From positions 472,820-536,819 of the forward strand of contig JAMPHO010000001.1 in assembly GCA_023663385.1 (NCBI GenBank): a DNA stretch of 64,000 bases. Reading direction: 5' to 3'. Within the stretch, counting starts at the first letter, position 1. The number at the start of each line of letters is the position of its first letter. This DNA is from Alistipes timonensis (GTDB lineage: Bacteria > Bacteroidota > Bacteroidia > Bacteroidales > Muribaculaceae). The position numbers were made by a program, and so were the translations under genes. A model generated the notes under the pieces. That model ran no database searches and was not told the origin of the DNA. It saw nothing but the letters and a program-made list of their open reading frames with translations. Positions 45,478-54,257 of the stretch are shown piece by piece.

Positions 45478-46344
45478 TCAGGTTGGCGTCGATAACTCTG
45501 AGTCGCGGGTGACGCGCATATTGCGGTAGCTTATAGGCGATTGGCCGGTGAGTTTGCGGAATATGCGGCAGAGGTAGGAGGGGTCGTCGTAGCCAAGTCG
45601 CACGGCTATCTCCTTAACGCTTAAGTCGGTAGTGTCGAGCAGCGTTTTCGCCACAAGCCCTATGAGCAGGTTGATTTGCTCTTTGGCCGTGTTGCCGAGG
45701 TAGCGCTTGACTATGATGTTGAGGTAGTTGGGTGTTATGTTTAGTTTGGCTGCGTAGAAAGCTACGTCGTGGTATCGGGTGTAATGCCTGTTGAGGAGGC
45801 CCAGGAAGTCGTTGATGATGATCCACGCCCGGTTTTTAGAGGGGTTCTCGCCCAGGGTGCCGAGTCGCGACTCGGCCTGGTCGGCCATTACGAGCAGCAG
45901 GTTTTCAGCCTCGTTGCGCAACGTTTTTTCGGCGACGGCGCGGCCGCAATGGTCTGAAATCCAGCAGACGGTCGAGAACCAGTGGCGCACCGCGGCACGA
46001 TGGATGTTCGGGAGGGCGAACACCGGGTCGCGGTATATGAATTCCCAGAAGCGGTTGGAGGTAACCAGGAAGAATAGGTCCTGTGTCGCTTCAAAGTCGA
46101 TTGATAGAAAATCGGCCTCGAAATCGTCGGTCGAGCCGACTGGAACCACGACCATGTCGAACGCCAGGAACGCCATGTCGCCGCGGCCCAGGAGGAAGAT
46201 ATGCGAGTTGATGGAAAGTTCGGCCGACCCTTCGCGACCGAACATTATCAGGCACCCCGCCACAGGCAACGGTTTGCCATAACGCCATTCGGAGCCTGTG
46301 GTCAAGCCCGCCGTGAAACGCACGGGTGAGTCTGTCTCGTTCAT
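45478..46344 (-). CDS. AraC-family transcriptional regulator
   Basis: The 288-residue protein has a cupin-like N-terminal sensing domain (about residues 1-170) and a C-terminal AraC double helix-turn-helix (about 190-285). The latter has NITPNYLNIIVKRYLGNTAKEQI and the signature VRLGYDDPSYLCRIFRKLTG. It is divergent from the MATE exporter and may control it. A -7 box (TATCTTCG, 46370-46363) lies 18 nt before the ATG. Confidence 0.88.
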   Translation of the reverse strand: MNETDSPVRFTAGLTTGSEWRYGKPLPVAGCLIMFGREGSAELSINSHIFLLGRGDMAFLAFDMVVVPVGSTDDFEADFLSIDFEATQDLFFLVTSNRFWEFIYRDPVFALPNIHRAAVRHWFSTVCWISDHCGRAVAEKTLRNEAENLLLVMADQAESRLGTLGENPSKNRAWIIINDFLGLLNRHYTRYHDVAFYAAKLNITPNYLNIIVKRYLGNTAKEQINLLIGLVAKTLLDTTDLSVKEIAVRLGYDDPSYLCRIFRKLTGQSPISYRNMRVTRDSELSTPT

Positions 46345-46362
46345 AATCTAATATCCTTTTCG

Positions 46363-46370
46363 CGAAGATA
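46363..46370 (-). promoter_or_regulatory. -7 box of the AraC gene at 46344
   Basis: TATCTTCG on the minus strand, 18 nt before the start codon. The facing MATE gene has its own box at 46526. Confidence 0.4.
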
Positions 46371-46525
46371 TGAATAAAGTTTGTGATTCGGATGATTTCG
46401 CGGATAGGATGGCTCTTTTTCTTAGTTATAAAAAGTACCCTGATTGTGGTGATTTGCACCCTGCGGGATTTCAGCATTATTACTATATTCGCGGCCTGGT
46501 CGGCAAGGATGGAGCCGATTTTTTA

Positions 46526-46533
46526 TAATTTCG
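46526..46533 (+). promoter_or_regulatory. -7 box of the MATE gene
   Basis: TAATTTCG ends 5 nt before the ATG at 46539, so the leader would be close to zero. Confidence 0.4.
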
Positions 46534-46538
46534 ACAGA

Positions 46539-47906
46539 ATGAAAGACAAACTTGACTTCGGAAAAGGTGATATAAGGAGGCTGTTCCGCGCGATGTTTTT
46601 CCCGACGCTCATCGGTATGGTGTTCAACTCGGCGCTGAATATCTTCGACGGGATGTTCGTGGGGCACGGCGTGGGGAGCGATGCTCTCGCGGCGGTCAAC
46701 ATTGTGGCACCGCTGTTCCTAATTTGCGCAGGCACCGGGCTGATGTTCGGCATCGGGGCTTCGGTTGCGGGGAGCATACGGCTTGCCGATGGGAATGTCG
46801 GCGGCGCCCGACAGATTATGACCCAGGCATATATGGCCGGGGCGATCATATTCGGGCTGGTTGTCCTGGTGTCGCTCCTGTTCACGAGGCCGCTGCTCTA
46901 CGCCCTGGGGTGCAGTCCGGCGCTTGAGGTTTATGCCACCGATTATCTGCTATGGCTCCTTCCGGGACTGATATTTTTCTATCTCCAGTGCGCGGGTATG
47001 ATGCTGATACGTCTCGACGGATCACCGCGTTACGCCATGGGGGTGCAGGTGGTGGGCGCGGTGCTCAATATCTTTCTCGATTGGCTCATGGTGTTCCCCC
47101 TCGGTATGGGCATCAAGGGCGCGTCGATCGCGACATCCATATCCTGTGTGGCCGCTGGGCTGATGGTTATAGCTTATTTTCTGTTTTTCTCTGACAAGCT
47201 GAAATTCTGCCGTCAACCGCTGACCAAGGCCGCCCTGAAGGGGGCTTTGAGGAATATCGGCTATATGGCCAGGATCGGCTTCGCCACTTTCATAGCGGAG
47301 CTCGCCATAGGGGTGATGATGGTCACAGGTAACTTTATGTTTCTTTCCCGGCTCGGGGAGGCGGGTGTTGCCGCGTTCAGCGTCGGGTGCTATCTGTTCC
47401 CCATTATGTTCTCGATAAGCAACGCCGTCGCGCAGTCGGCCCAGCCTATTATCAGTTTCAACTACGGGGCCGGCAAGACCGACAGGGTTAGGGAGGCGCT
47501 GAGAGTGGCGCTCGTGGCGGCATGCTTCTGCGGTGTCGCGGTGGCCGCTGTGATGTGGTTCGGTTCGGGCCTGTTAGCGGCGGTATTCCTCAATCAGGGT
47601 GAGCGGGCCTATGCGCTCGCTTCCGAGGGTCTGCCGCTGCTCGGAGTATGCGCGCTGCCGTTCGCGCTCAATATCACGTTTATAGGTTACTATCAGAGTT
47701 GCGAGCGGTCGACGCGCTCAATCGTGTATATGCTTCTGCGCGGGCTTGTTTTCGTGGTGCCGGGTTTCATCCTTCTCCCCCGCCTCCTCGGGGTCGAGGG
47801 GCTGTGGCTTGCCATCCCTATTTCGGAGGTGTTGACCCTGATGGTGATAACCGCGGCGTACGTCGCGCGTCGCGGGTCGCGCCGGGGTCGCTCACAGAAT
47901 CTTTAA
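46539..47906 (+). CDS. MATE-family multidrug efflux transporter
   Basis: The 455-residue inner-membrane protein has 12 predicted helices and the typical MATE starts of both halves (MVFNSALNIFDGMFVGHG near residue 30). It exports drugs or metabolites using Na+ or H+. I chose the ATG at 46539 because MKDKLDFGKGDIRRLFRAMF is the usual amphipathic start. The upstream in-frame region holds the promoter box and an extra hydrophobic stretch not found in the family. Its last 15 nt overlap the convergent exonuclease gene. Confidence 0.87.
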   Translation: MKDKLDFGKGDIRRLFRAMFFPTLIGMVFNSALNIFDGMFVGHGVGSDALAAVNIVAPLFLICAGTGLMFGIGASVAGSIRLADGNVGGARQIMTQAYMAGAIIFGLVVLVSLLFTRPLLYALGCSPALEVYATDYLLWLLPGLIFFYLQCAGMMLIRLDGSPRYAMGVQVVGAVLNIFLDWLMVFPLGMGIKGASIATSISCVAAGLMVIAYFLFFSDKLKFCRQPLTKAALKGALRNIGYMARIGFATFIAELAIGVMMVTGNFMFLSRLGEAGVAAFSVGCYLFPIMFSISNAVAQSAQPIISFNYGAGKTDRVREALRVALVAACFCGVAVAAVMWFGSGLLAAVFLNQGERAYALASEGLPLLGVCALPFALNITFIGYYQSCERSTRSIVYMLLRGLVFVVPGFILLPRLLGVEGLWLAIPISEVLTLMVITAAYVARRGSRRGRSQNL

Positions 47907-48380
47907 GGCGATAGCGGCGCACGCCTCGGCGTCGGCCAGGGCATGGTGGTGGTTTTCGAGGTCGTAGCCGCAGGCCGCCGCTACTACATGGAGCTGGTGG
48001 CAGGGTAGGCGGAGTTTGCGGCGCGACGCGGCGAGGGTGCAATGAAATTCATAGCCGGGGTACTCCATGCCGTATTTGGCGAAAACAGCTTTGAGGCACC
48101 CCTCGTCGAAGGGGCGGTTGTGGGCAACGAGCGGTAGCCCGGCGATGCGCTCCTCTATTCGGGCCCATACCTCGGGAAACTCCGGCTGGCCGTCGGTGTC
48201 GCGCCGGGTAAGGCCGTGGACCGCCGTGGTCCAATAGTTGTAATAGTTTGGTGTGGGCTGGATCAGGCTGTAGAATTTATCGACCACCTCGCCATCCCTA
48301 ACGACCACTATGCCGACGGCGCAAACGCTGGAGCGCTGTCCGTTGGCCGTCTCAAAATCTATCGCTACGAAATTCTCCAT
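47892..48380 (-). CDS. DEDDh 3'-5' exonuclease, DnaQ-like
   Basis: The 162-residue protein has the three exonuclease motifs: AIDFETAN (residues 6-13), AHNRPFD (near 86) and HHALADAEA (near 148, with the catalytic His). They place it in the DEDDh group with the DNA polymerase III epsilon subunit. Its short length, without a polymerase-binding tail, suggests a stand-alone repair or RNA exonuclease. It overlaps the end of the MATE gene by 15 nt in convergent orientation. Confidence 0.87.
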   Translation of the reverse strand: MENFVAIDFETANGQRSSVCAVGIVVVRDGEVVDKFYSLIQPTPNYYNYWTTAVHGLTRRDTDGQPEFPEVWARIEERIAGLPLVAHNRPFDEGCLKAVFAKYGMEYPGYEFHCTLAASRRKLRLPCHQLHVVAAACGYDLENHHHALADAEACAAIALKIL

Positions 48381-48505
48381 AACTCAATAACGGGAAACCC
48401 CGGTCCGCGATTATGCGGCCACAGCGGTTTTTACTATGATTGAACGTCCCGGCCAATAACGGATATTGGTTCCGAGGCGGTCGGTCGCGTCGATAAGATG
48501 GTGGT

Positions 48506-48994
48506 TTACAGAGAGGAGATATACGCGTCGGCCTCGTCTCTCGATTTGAACCGCACGATGTTTAGCCGTCCGGCGTAATGGGATAAAAGGTCGTTAATCA
48601 CAGGGAGTTGCTTTTCAGGGAAATCCATAATCCACTGGCGGAACTCAGGGTCTATTTCCGTATCGGTCCATGGCATATCAACCCTTGGGCGCCCTATCCG
48701 GCCAATCGCCCCTTCGAGGCACACGTCAAGCGGCAGATCGAAGAAAAACACCATGTCGCAGCGGTCGAGGCGCAGGGGAAGCGAGTGCAGGTAATTGCCG
48801 TCAATAATCCATTCATCGCCAAGGGTTATTTCCGACAACGCCTCGACCAACGCCTCGCGTCCGATATTGCTCCTGTCGGGGCGATGCCATATCATATCCA
48901 TATAGTGAAGTGGGAGCGACGTTTTCTTCGCCAGCTTCCTCGCAAAAGTGCTTTTCCCGGCGCCGGGACACCCTATGACTATCACCTTTTTCAT
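48506..48994 (-). CDS. P-loop kinase-like protein, adenylate-kinase/topology-modulation type
   Basis: The 162-residue cytoplasmic protein starts with the Walker A motif GCPGAGKST. It then has DMIWHRPD and WIIDGNY (an AAA/kinase-like substrate loop) and FFFDLPLDVC (Walker B-like). These features are typical of the FlaR/YhaP-like small kinases related to shikimate and adenylate kinase. The substrate is unknown. Confidence 0.83.
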   Translation of the reverse strand: MKKVIVIGCPGAGKSTFARKLAKKTSLPLHYMDMIWHRPDRSNIGREALVEALSEITLGDEWIIDGNYLHSLPLRLDRCDMVFFFDLPLDVCLEGAIGRIGRPRVDMPWTDTEIDPEFRQWIMDFPEKQLPVINDLLSHYAGRLNIVRFKSRDEADAYISSL

Positions 48995-49065
48995 ATGAAA
49001 TTCGATTTTAAATTATTGATATTTCTGCTTTTCAGTGGTTTGACAATAGACGCTTATCAATGTCC

Positions 49066-49536
49066 CTATTGGTTTTCATCGGGAGCAAGAAGCCGCTCCA
49101 TGGCATAATTCTTCAACGTGACGCCGCGCCGCTCCACGAGCCGCTCTTTGACAACTCGGTAGCCGCGGCGCAAGAAAAAGGGGAGGGCGGTGACGGAGGC
49201 GTGAACCGTGATTCGCTCCGCTCGGACCGACGTTTCGAGTCGGTCGCAAAGTGCGGTGGCTACTCCACGCCCCTGGTAGGCGTGATGAACATACAAGCGG
49301 TCGAGGTAGCCCGAGTCATCGATGTCGCCGAACCCGATTATTGTATCGCCGTCAATGGCCACAAAAGTGTTGTGAGCGGCCAATGACTCTCGCCAAGCGT
49401 CGATGTCGATGTTGTCAGGCGCCCAGGCGTTTACCTGCTGGAGCGTGTAGTCGCGGATATTGATTCGATGCACGGTTTGATGGAACAACGCGACGATTTC
49501 CATCAAATCGGCATCACGGTATTCTCTGATTCGCAT
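49066..49536 (-). CDS. GNAT-family N-acetyltransferase
   Basis: The 156-residue protein has the acetyl-CoA loop in YVHHAYQGRGVATAL (residues about 82-96) and the GNAT strand pattern around it. It ends in FFLRRGYRVVKE. Protein or small-molecule acetylation cannot be told apart. The ATG at 49536 gives the usual N-terminus MRIREYRDAD; the frame extends to 49671 only as an overlap with the neighbouring gene region. Confidence 0.87.
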   Translation of the reverse strand: MRIREYRDADLMEIVALFHQTVHRINIRDYTLQQVNAWAPDNIDIDAWRESLAAHNTFVAIDGDTIIGFGDIDDSGYLDRLYVHHAYQGRGVATALCDRLETSVRAERITVHASVTALPFFLRRGYRVVKERLVERRGVTLKNYAMERLLAPDENQ

Positions 49537-49585
49537 AATGAGTGACTGCCGTTTTACGCAGTTCATAGGGGATGTTTTGGTATTT

Positions 49586-50209
49586 TCAGGGAATCCAGTA
49601 GTAGGGGGCTTTTGCGCGGTGCTCGGCCACCCAGTTTTCAAAGGAGCGCATATCGGTGACGCCGTCGGCAATCACGGCTTCATAATATTCAACTCCGTGG
49701 TAGTCACGGCCTTCGGGTGTCTCGAATTTCAGCCGGAGTATGGTGGCTCGTTGTTCGGGCGTAATAACCTCGGTAATCCTGTCGGCCATACGCTCGAAGA
49801 AGCCATCGTATTGTGTGCCCTCTTCGATATGGATGATGTCGAACTGCCATATTTCGCCATCGTCGGCCTTGTAGAACGCGTGCCAGGCAACGCACCGCTC
49901 ATCGGTATGTAGCCCGTTTATGCATCTTATTTCAGTGATTTTCGGGTTTCGCACCATTTTCGCCGCGATCGCGAAACTGCTCTCGGCGGTTATGCCCGAG
50001 GAATAGACGTGCAGGTCAATATCTCGGTGTGAGGCGAGTAAGCCCATTCGAAGCGAGCCTATCTGGTTGACGCGGCATCCGGCTGCTTTCCATATTTCAG
50101 CTATCCCGGATTCTGCCAATACCTCGCGGGCCCTTTTCTGATTCGCGAGAGCCCGGTCACTGACTGTGCTAAGACAGTAGTGTCGGGCGGTGGTTGCGGT
50201 ATGATTCAT
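49586..50209 (-). CDS. Nucleotidyltransferase-fold protein
   Basis: The 207-residue protein has GSLRMGLLASHRDIDLHVYS (about residues 51-70). This is the Gly-Ser plus Asp-x-Asp pattern of minimal nucleotidyltransferases, followed by IWQFDIIHIEEG with a further acidic residue. The family is common in Bacteroidales and is sometimes labelled a phosphoglycerate mutase family protein, which I think is not supported here. A promoter (TTG at 50263-50261, TATCTTTG at 50242-50235) precedes it. Confidence 0.65.
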   Translation of the reverse strand: MNHTATTARHYCLSTVSDRALANQKRAREVLAESGIAEIWKAAGCRVNQIGSLRMGLLASHRDIDLHVYSSGITAESSFAIAAKMVRNPKITEIRCINGLHTDERCVAWHAFYKADDGEIWQFDIIHIEEGTQYDGFFERMADRITEVITPEQRATILRLKFETPEGRDYHGVEYYEAVIADGVTDMRSFENWVAEHRAKAPYYWIP

Positions 50210-50234
50210 CTTGGTTTGAATTAGATAAATCTAC

Positions 50235-50263
50235 AAAGATAGCGCTTTCTCCCGAATCACAAG
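50235..50263 (-). promoter_or_regulatory. Promoter of the nucleotidyltransferase-like gene
   Basis: On the minus strand TTG at 50263-50261 and an exact TATCTTTG at 50242-50235 are 18 nt apart; the ATG at 50209 lies 25 nt downstream. Confidence 0.55.
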
Positions 50264-50379
50264 TTAGTTTAGCTGATTTGGCTACAGAAATCACTTTTAT
50301 ATGCTTTTCATTGACATTGCTTTGGATGTGGAGAGGTTATTTTGAGCCTAATTGGAAGAAATTCATTGATGGGGCGGGG

Positions 50380-51513
50380 TTAGGGGGTGAGGAGGTGGCG
50401 CATTATGGCGAGGTCGCTTTCGGTTTCGCCTCGCAGGAGGTAGTTGTCGCGGGAGCGTTCGAGGGCGGTGTAGATGGAGAGGGCTTCGGGGCGGTTGTTG
50501 TCGAGGTACAGGGCTTTGGCGCAGAGGATTCGCTGCTTGGAGGACATCACGCCGCGGTACGCTTCGATGTAGCGCGTCAGTGTGGGGTCGAGGAGTTTGG
50601 AAGCTATGGCCGAGCGGTCGGTGACCATGGCGCAGAATGCCAGTTCACAAGCTATTTCGTTGACGTATAGTTGTATTATGTCGGATTTATGGTTGTATAG
50701 CTCGTCGAATTTCTGATACGCCTCCTCGAAATTCATTTTGTCGATAAGGCGCGAGGCGTACATCAGGGGGAGCCCCACTTCAAGCGGATTCTTGAAATCA
50801 ATGTCGGTGGTCCACTCGAACCAACTGTCGGGCATATCCTTGGGGCGCACGCCTTCCTGAATGAGGGCGTTGGACCGAAGCTGGTTTACCAATGACTGTT
50901 TGCTTAACGGTGCCCGCTTCAGGTAGAGCATATGGTAGGCGTCGTTGCCGATGCCTCCGAGCTTCATCGGGATGCCGTTGGTGAGGATCAGGAACGCGTC
51001 GGTAAGGCAGAATATCGTCAGCGCCTCTTTTAGAAATGGATTGAGGTCAAGCGAGAAAAGGGGTAGAACGGCTAAAAGCATCAGTAGATTGGCCAGCACG
51101 CCCCCGGCGTTGTACCACATAGTTGGTATCTGTTCGAGCGGGAGGTCGGGCGGTGCGAGCAGGCATTGCCCCCCGGTGCCCGCCACGGAGTAGCGTTTTA
51201 TGCGGAGTTTTCCTTCGGATTTGATGAAGGTGAGGTTGAAAATCCTGAAGGACACGAATTTGTAGCCCGTCAGGAGTCCGCACACGAGATGCCCGGCCTC
51301 GTGGGCGGGGATGAGTATGGCTAACGCCCCGAGAAATGCGGCTACTCCGACCAAAGCCGCTCCGGCTATTTTGAGCAGGTCGGTTGACAATAAATTACCA
51401 GCGAACTCCCGGAACGTGGTGTCGGTAAACAACACTATCCCCGCGGCCGCTATAAGCAGCCCGGCGGCAATGCCGATGAGTACTCCTCCGATAAGTTTCA
51501 ATATATTTTTCAT
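50380..51513 (-). CDS. M50-type membrane metallopeptidase-like protein
   Basis: The 377-residue protein has N-terminal hydrophobic helices (about residues 5-30 and 45-68). The zinc motif HEAGH lies at about residue 71, and more helices follow (about 135-185). A downstream conserved IGNDAYHM (about 188-195) is at the place where M50 proteases have the third ligand aspartate. The C-terminal 170 residues are soluble and helical, TPR-like. Its natural substrate is unknown. It diverges from the UvrA-like gene. Confidence 0.75.
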   Translation of the reverse strand: MKNILKLIGGVLIGIAAGLLIAAAGIVLFTDTTFREFAGNLLSTDLLKIAGAALVGVAAFLGALAILIPAHEAGHLVCGLLTGYKFVSFRIFNLTFIKSEGKLRIKRYSVAGTGGQCLLAPPDLPLEQIPTMWYNAGGVLANLLMLLAVLPLFSLDLNPFLKEALTIFCLTDAFLILTNGIPMKLGGIGNDAYHMLYLKRAPLSKQSLVNQLRSNALIQEGVRPKDMPDSWFEWTTDIDFKNPLEVGLPLMYASRLIDKMNFEEAYQKFDELYNHKSDIIQLYVNEIACELAFCAMVTDRSAIASKLLDPTLTRYIEAYRGVMSSKQRILCAKALYLDNNRPEALSIYTALERSRDNYLLRGETESDLAIMRHLLTP

Positions 51514-51549
51514 TCGGTACGACTATGGGGGCAATGGCTTCAAATGTGA

Positions 51550-51578
51550 TTGTGGAAACTCAAAAATCGTTAACTTCG
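51550..51578 (+). promoter_or_regulatory. Promoter of the UvrA-like gene
   Basis: TTG at 51550-51552 and TAACTTCG at 51571-51578 are 18 nt apart. The leader to the ATG at 51672 is about 90 nt and AT-rich. Confidence 0.5.
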
Positions 51579-51671
51579 CGTAAGAAATCTGTTTTTGATT
51601 GTTTTAAGTGTCATTCGAGCCATTTATTGTGCGAAATTATACCAATAATTTCATAAAAGCAAGAACACTAT

Positions 51672-54167
51672 ATGGGATTTAACCGCAGGCCACAGGAAAT
51701 CAAGGTGAAAGGGGCGAGAGTCCATAACCTGAAGAATATTGATGTAAGCGTACCACTGAACACCATAGTCGGGATAGCCGGCATTTCCGGCTCGGGGAAG
51801 TCGTCGCTGGCGCTCGGCGTGCTTTATGCCGAGGGTTCGAGGCGCTACCTTGAGGCATTGTCGACGTATACCCGCCGGCGAATGACGCAGGCACCGAAAG
51901 CCGATGTCGACGAGGTACTGTATGTGCCGGCCGCGATAGCTTTGCGGCAGCGTCCCGGAGTGCCGGGCATACGGAGCACGTTCGGCACCGGCACCGAACT
52001 GCTAAACAGTCTACGCCTGATGTTTTCGAGGCTCGCCTCGCACCGATGTCCGTCGTGCGGCCATTATCACGCGCCGACGCTTGACGTCGCGGCTGAGAAG
52101 GAACTGGTATGTGAAAATTGCGGCACGCGTTTCTACGGTCCCGGGGCCGAGGACCTTTCGTTCAACAGCACCGGGGCGTGCAAACGTTGCGGCGGTACGG
52201 GCGTAGTGATGGCGGTTGACCGCTCAACACTCGTGCCCGACGAAACCAAGACGATCGACCAGGGCGCCGTGGCCCCCTGGAACTCGCTTATGTGGTCGCT
52301 TATGACTGATGTGTGCCGCGAAATGGGTGTAAGGACCGATGTGCCGTTCAACCAACTTACCGCCAAAGAGCGCGACATAGTGTTCAACGGACCGGCGGAA
52401 AAGAAGCACATACTATACCGCCCGAAAAACTCCGACCAGGCCACCGAGCTTGATTTCACCTACTATAACGCCGTTCATACCGTTGAAAACGCGCTGAGCA
52501 AGGTGACCGACGAGAAGGGGATGAAGCGCGTGGAGAAATTTCTGCGGAGCGAGGTATGCCCCGATTGCGGCGGCACACGTCTTTCAGCCGAGGCCAGGGC
52601 TCCGAGAATCGACGGGCTGGGGCTTGACAAAGTGTGCGAGATGACGCTCGACCAATGCGTTGACTGGGTGAGGAGCGTGCCGTCGACCCTCCCGGAGGAG
52701 ATGCGGCAGATGGCGACTGATATTTGCGACTCGTTTCTTTCGACCTCGCGGAGGCTCGTGGATCTCGGGCTCGGCTACCTTACGATAGACCGCGCGGCCT
52801 CGACACTGTCGACGGGCGAGCGCCAACGCATGCAGCTCGCGAGGGCGGTGAGAAACCGCACTACGGGTGTGCTGTATGTGCTCGACGAGCCGTCGATCGG
52901 CCTGCACCCGGCGAATATCGAGGGGCTTACCGGGGTGATGGACGACCTTGTGGCCGACGGCAACTCGGTGGCGCTGGTCGACCATGACCCGCAGATACTC
53001 AACCACGCCCGATGGATTATAGAGATGGGCCCCGGAGCGGGCTCCGACGGCGGACGCGTGATAGCCCGGGGAACGGTGGAGGAAATCGAGCGTGACCCAT
53101 CGTCGAAGATCGGGCCGTTCCTCGCCGGGGGGCGCGAAACCAGGGTAATCGAAGAGGTAGCGGCGGCCAATATGTTCGACCTCGGTGAGATACGGATGTC
53201 GACAGGCGCCATCCATACCGTAAAGCCCCTGAAAGTAAGGATACCCAAGGGGAGGCTTACCGTGGTGACCGGGGTGTCGGGTTCCGGGAAGACAACGATG
53301 GTGCTCGAAAGCCTGATTCCCGCTCTTGATGCCGCCATCGAGGGGAAAGCCCTGCCGGAGCACGTCAAGGAAATCGAGGCGGCCGGAGTGGAGCATGTGA
53401 AACTGATTGACTCCACCCCGATAGGGGCCAATGTGCGTTCGACCGTGGCCACTTACGCCAATATCCACGACGACCTGCGGAAAATATTCGCCCGCACGCC
53501 CGAGGCAAAGGCCCGCGGGGTGAAGGCCGGGGACTTTTCCTACAACACCGGGTCGCTACGTTGCCCGGTGTGCGATGGCACGGGGCAGGTGAGCCTCGAC
53601 GTTCAGTTTCTGCCTGACGTTGACATACCGTGCCCGGAATGTCGCGGCTCGCGGTATTCGCGGGCGGCGTACCTGATAAAATGCGAGCGGGCCGATGGTC
53701 CGGCGTTCTCGCTCCCCGAGATAATGGAGAGCGACATACGCGACGCGATCGGTATGTGCGGCGGCTTTAAGACAGTGGCGTCGAGGATAAAGACCCTTGA
53801 GTCTCTGGGGCTTGGCTACCTCACCCTCGGCGAGGCCACCCCGAGCCTTTCGGGCGGCGAGGCCCAGAGGTTGAAGTTGGCGTCGGAAATGGGCAGGGAG
53901 CAGGGCGATTCGGTGTTCGTGTTCGACGAGCCGACCATAGGGCTGCATCCTCTCGACGTCAAGAAGCTGCTGGAGGTGTTCAGGCATCTTATATCCTTGG
54001 GCGCGACTGTGATAGTGATCGAGCACGACCTCGACGTGATCCGCAACGCCAACTGGATTATCGATATGGGCCCCTCGGGAGGGGAGGCCGGCGGACGTGT
54101 GGTGGCCTGCGGCACCCCCGACGATGTAAAGGGGAACCCCGAGAGCGTCACCGGGCGCTTCATTTAG
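51672..54167 (+). CDS. UvrA paralogue lacking the UvrB-binding domain
   Basis: The 831-residue ABC protein has the UvrA layout: Walker A GISGSGKSS (near residue 37), zinc-binding CPSCGHYH and CENCGTRF (about 124-155), and the two ATPase signatures LSTGERQRMQLARAV (about 382) and LSGGEAQRLKLA (about 728). It also has VSGSGKTT and the second zinc module CPVCDGTG with CPECRGSRY. The block of about 110 residues between the first zinc module and SFNSTGACKRC, which binds UvrB in ordinary UvrA, is missing. This resembles the UvrA2/class II group linked to drug tolerance. It should bind DNA or a drug but not load UvrB in the usual way. Confidence 0.87.
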   Translation: MGFNRRPQEIKVKGARVHNLKNIDVSVPLNTIVGIAGISGSGKSSLALGVLYAEGSRRYLEALSTYTRRRMTQAPKADVDEVLYVPAAIALRQRPGVPGIRSTFGTGTELLNSLRLMFSRLASHRCPSCGHYHAPTLDVAAEKELVCENCGTRFYGPGAEDLSFNSTGACKRCGGTGVVMAVDRSTLVPDETKTIDQGAVAPWNSLMWSLMTDVCREMGVRTDVPFNQLTAKERDIVFNGPAEKKHILYRPKNSDQATELDFTYYNAVHTVENALSKVTDEKGMKRVEKFLRSEVCPDCGGTRLSAEARAPRIDGLGLDKVCEMTLDQCVDWVRSVPSTLPEEMRQMATDICDSFLSTSRRLVDLGLGYLTIDRAASTLSTGERQRMQLARAVRNRTTGVLYVLDEPSIGLHPANIEGLTGVMDDLVADGNSVALVDHDPQILNHARWIIEMGPGAGSDGGRVIARGTVEEIERDPSSKIGPFLAGGRETRVIEEVAAANMFDLGEIRMSTGAIHTVKPLKVRIPKGRLTVVTGVSGSGKTTMVLESLIPALDAAIEGKALPEHVKEIEAAGVEHVKLIDSTPIGANVRSTVATYANIHDDLRKIFARTPEAKARGVKAGDFSYNTGSLRCPVCDGTGQVSLDVQFLPDVDIPCPECRGSRYSRAAYLIKCERADGPAFSLPEIMESDIRDAIGMCGGFKTVASRIKTLESLGLGYLTLGEATPSLSGGEAQRLKLASEMGREQGDSVFVFDEPTIGLHPLDVKKLLEVFRHLISLGATVIVIEHDLDVIRNANWIIDMGPSGGEAGGRVVACGTPDDVKGNPESVTGRFI

Positions 54168-54195
54168 AAACTGGTCGGCAATGCTCTGTAAACGA

Positions 54196-54235
54196 CGAAC
54201 GCGGCTCTGATCCAGGGGGATCAAGGCCGCGTCCG
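54196..54235. terminator. Bidirectional hairpin between the UvrA-like gene and the hydrolase
   Basis: ACGCGGC (54199-54205) and TGATCC (54208-54213) pair with GGATCA (54218-54223) and GCCGCGT (54226-54232). The loop is 4 nt and there is one mismatch. It lies between converging genes. Confidence 0.55.
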
Positions 54236-54257
54236 TAGCTAAAGACGGGTTGGAATG

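Noticed and set aside
49586..50209. Phosphoglycerate mutase annotation
   Set aside because: The RHG catalytic motif of that family is absent; GS plus DxD motifs point to a nucleotidyltransferase fold.
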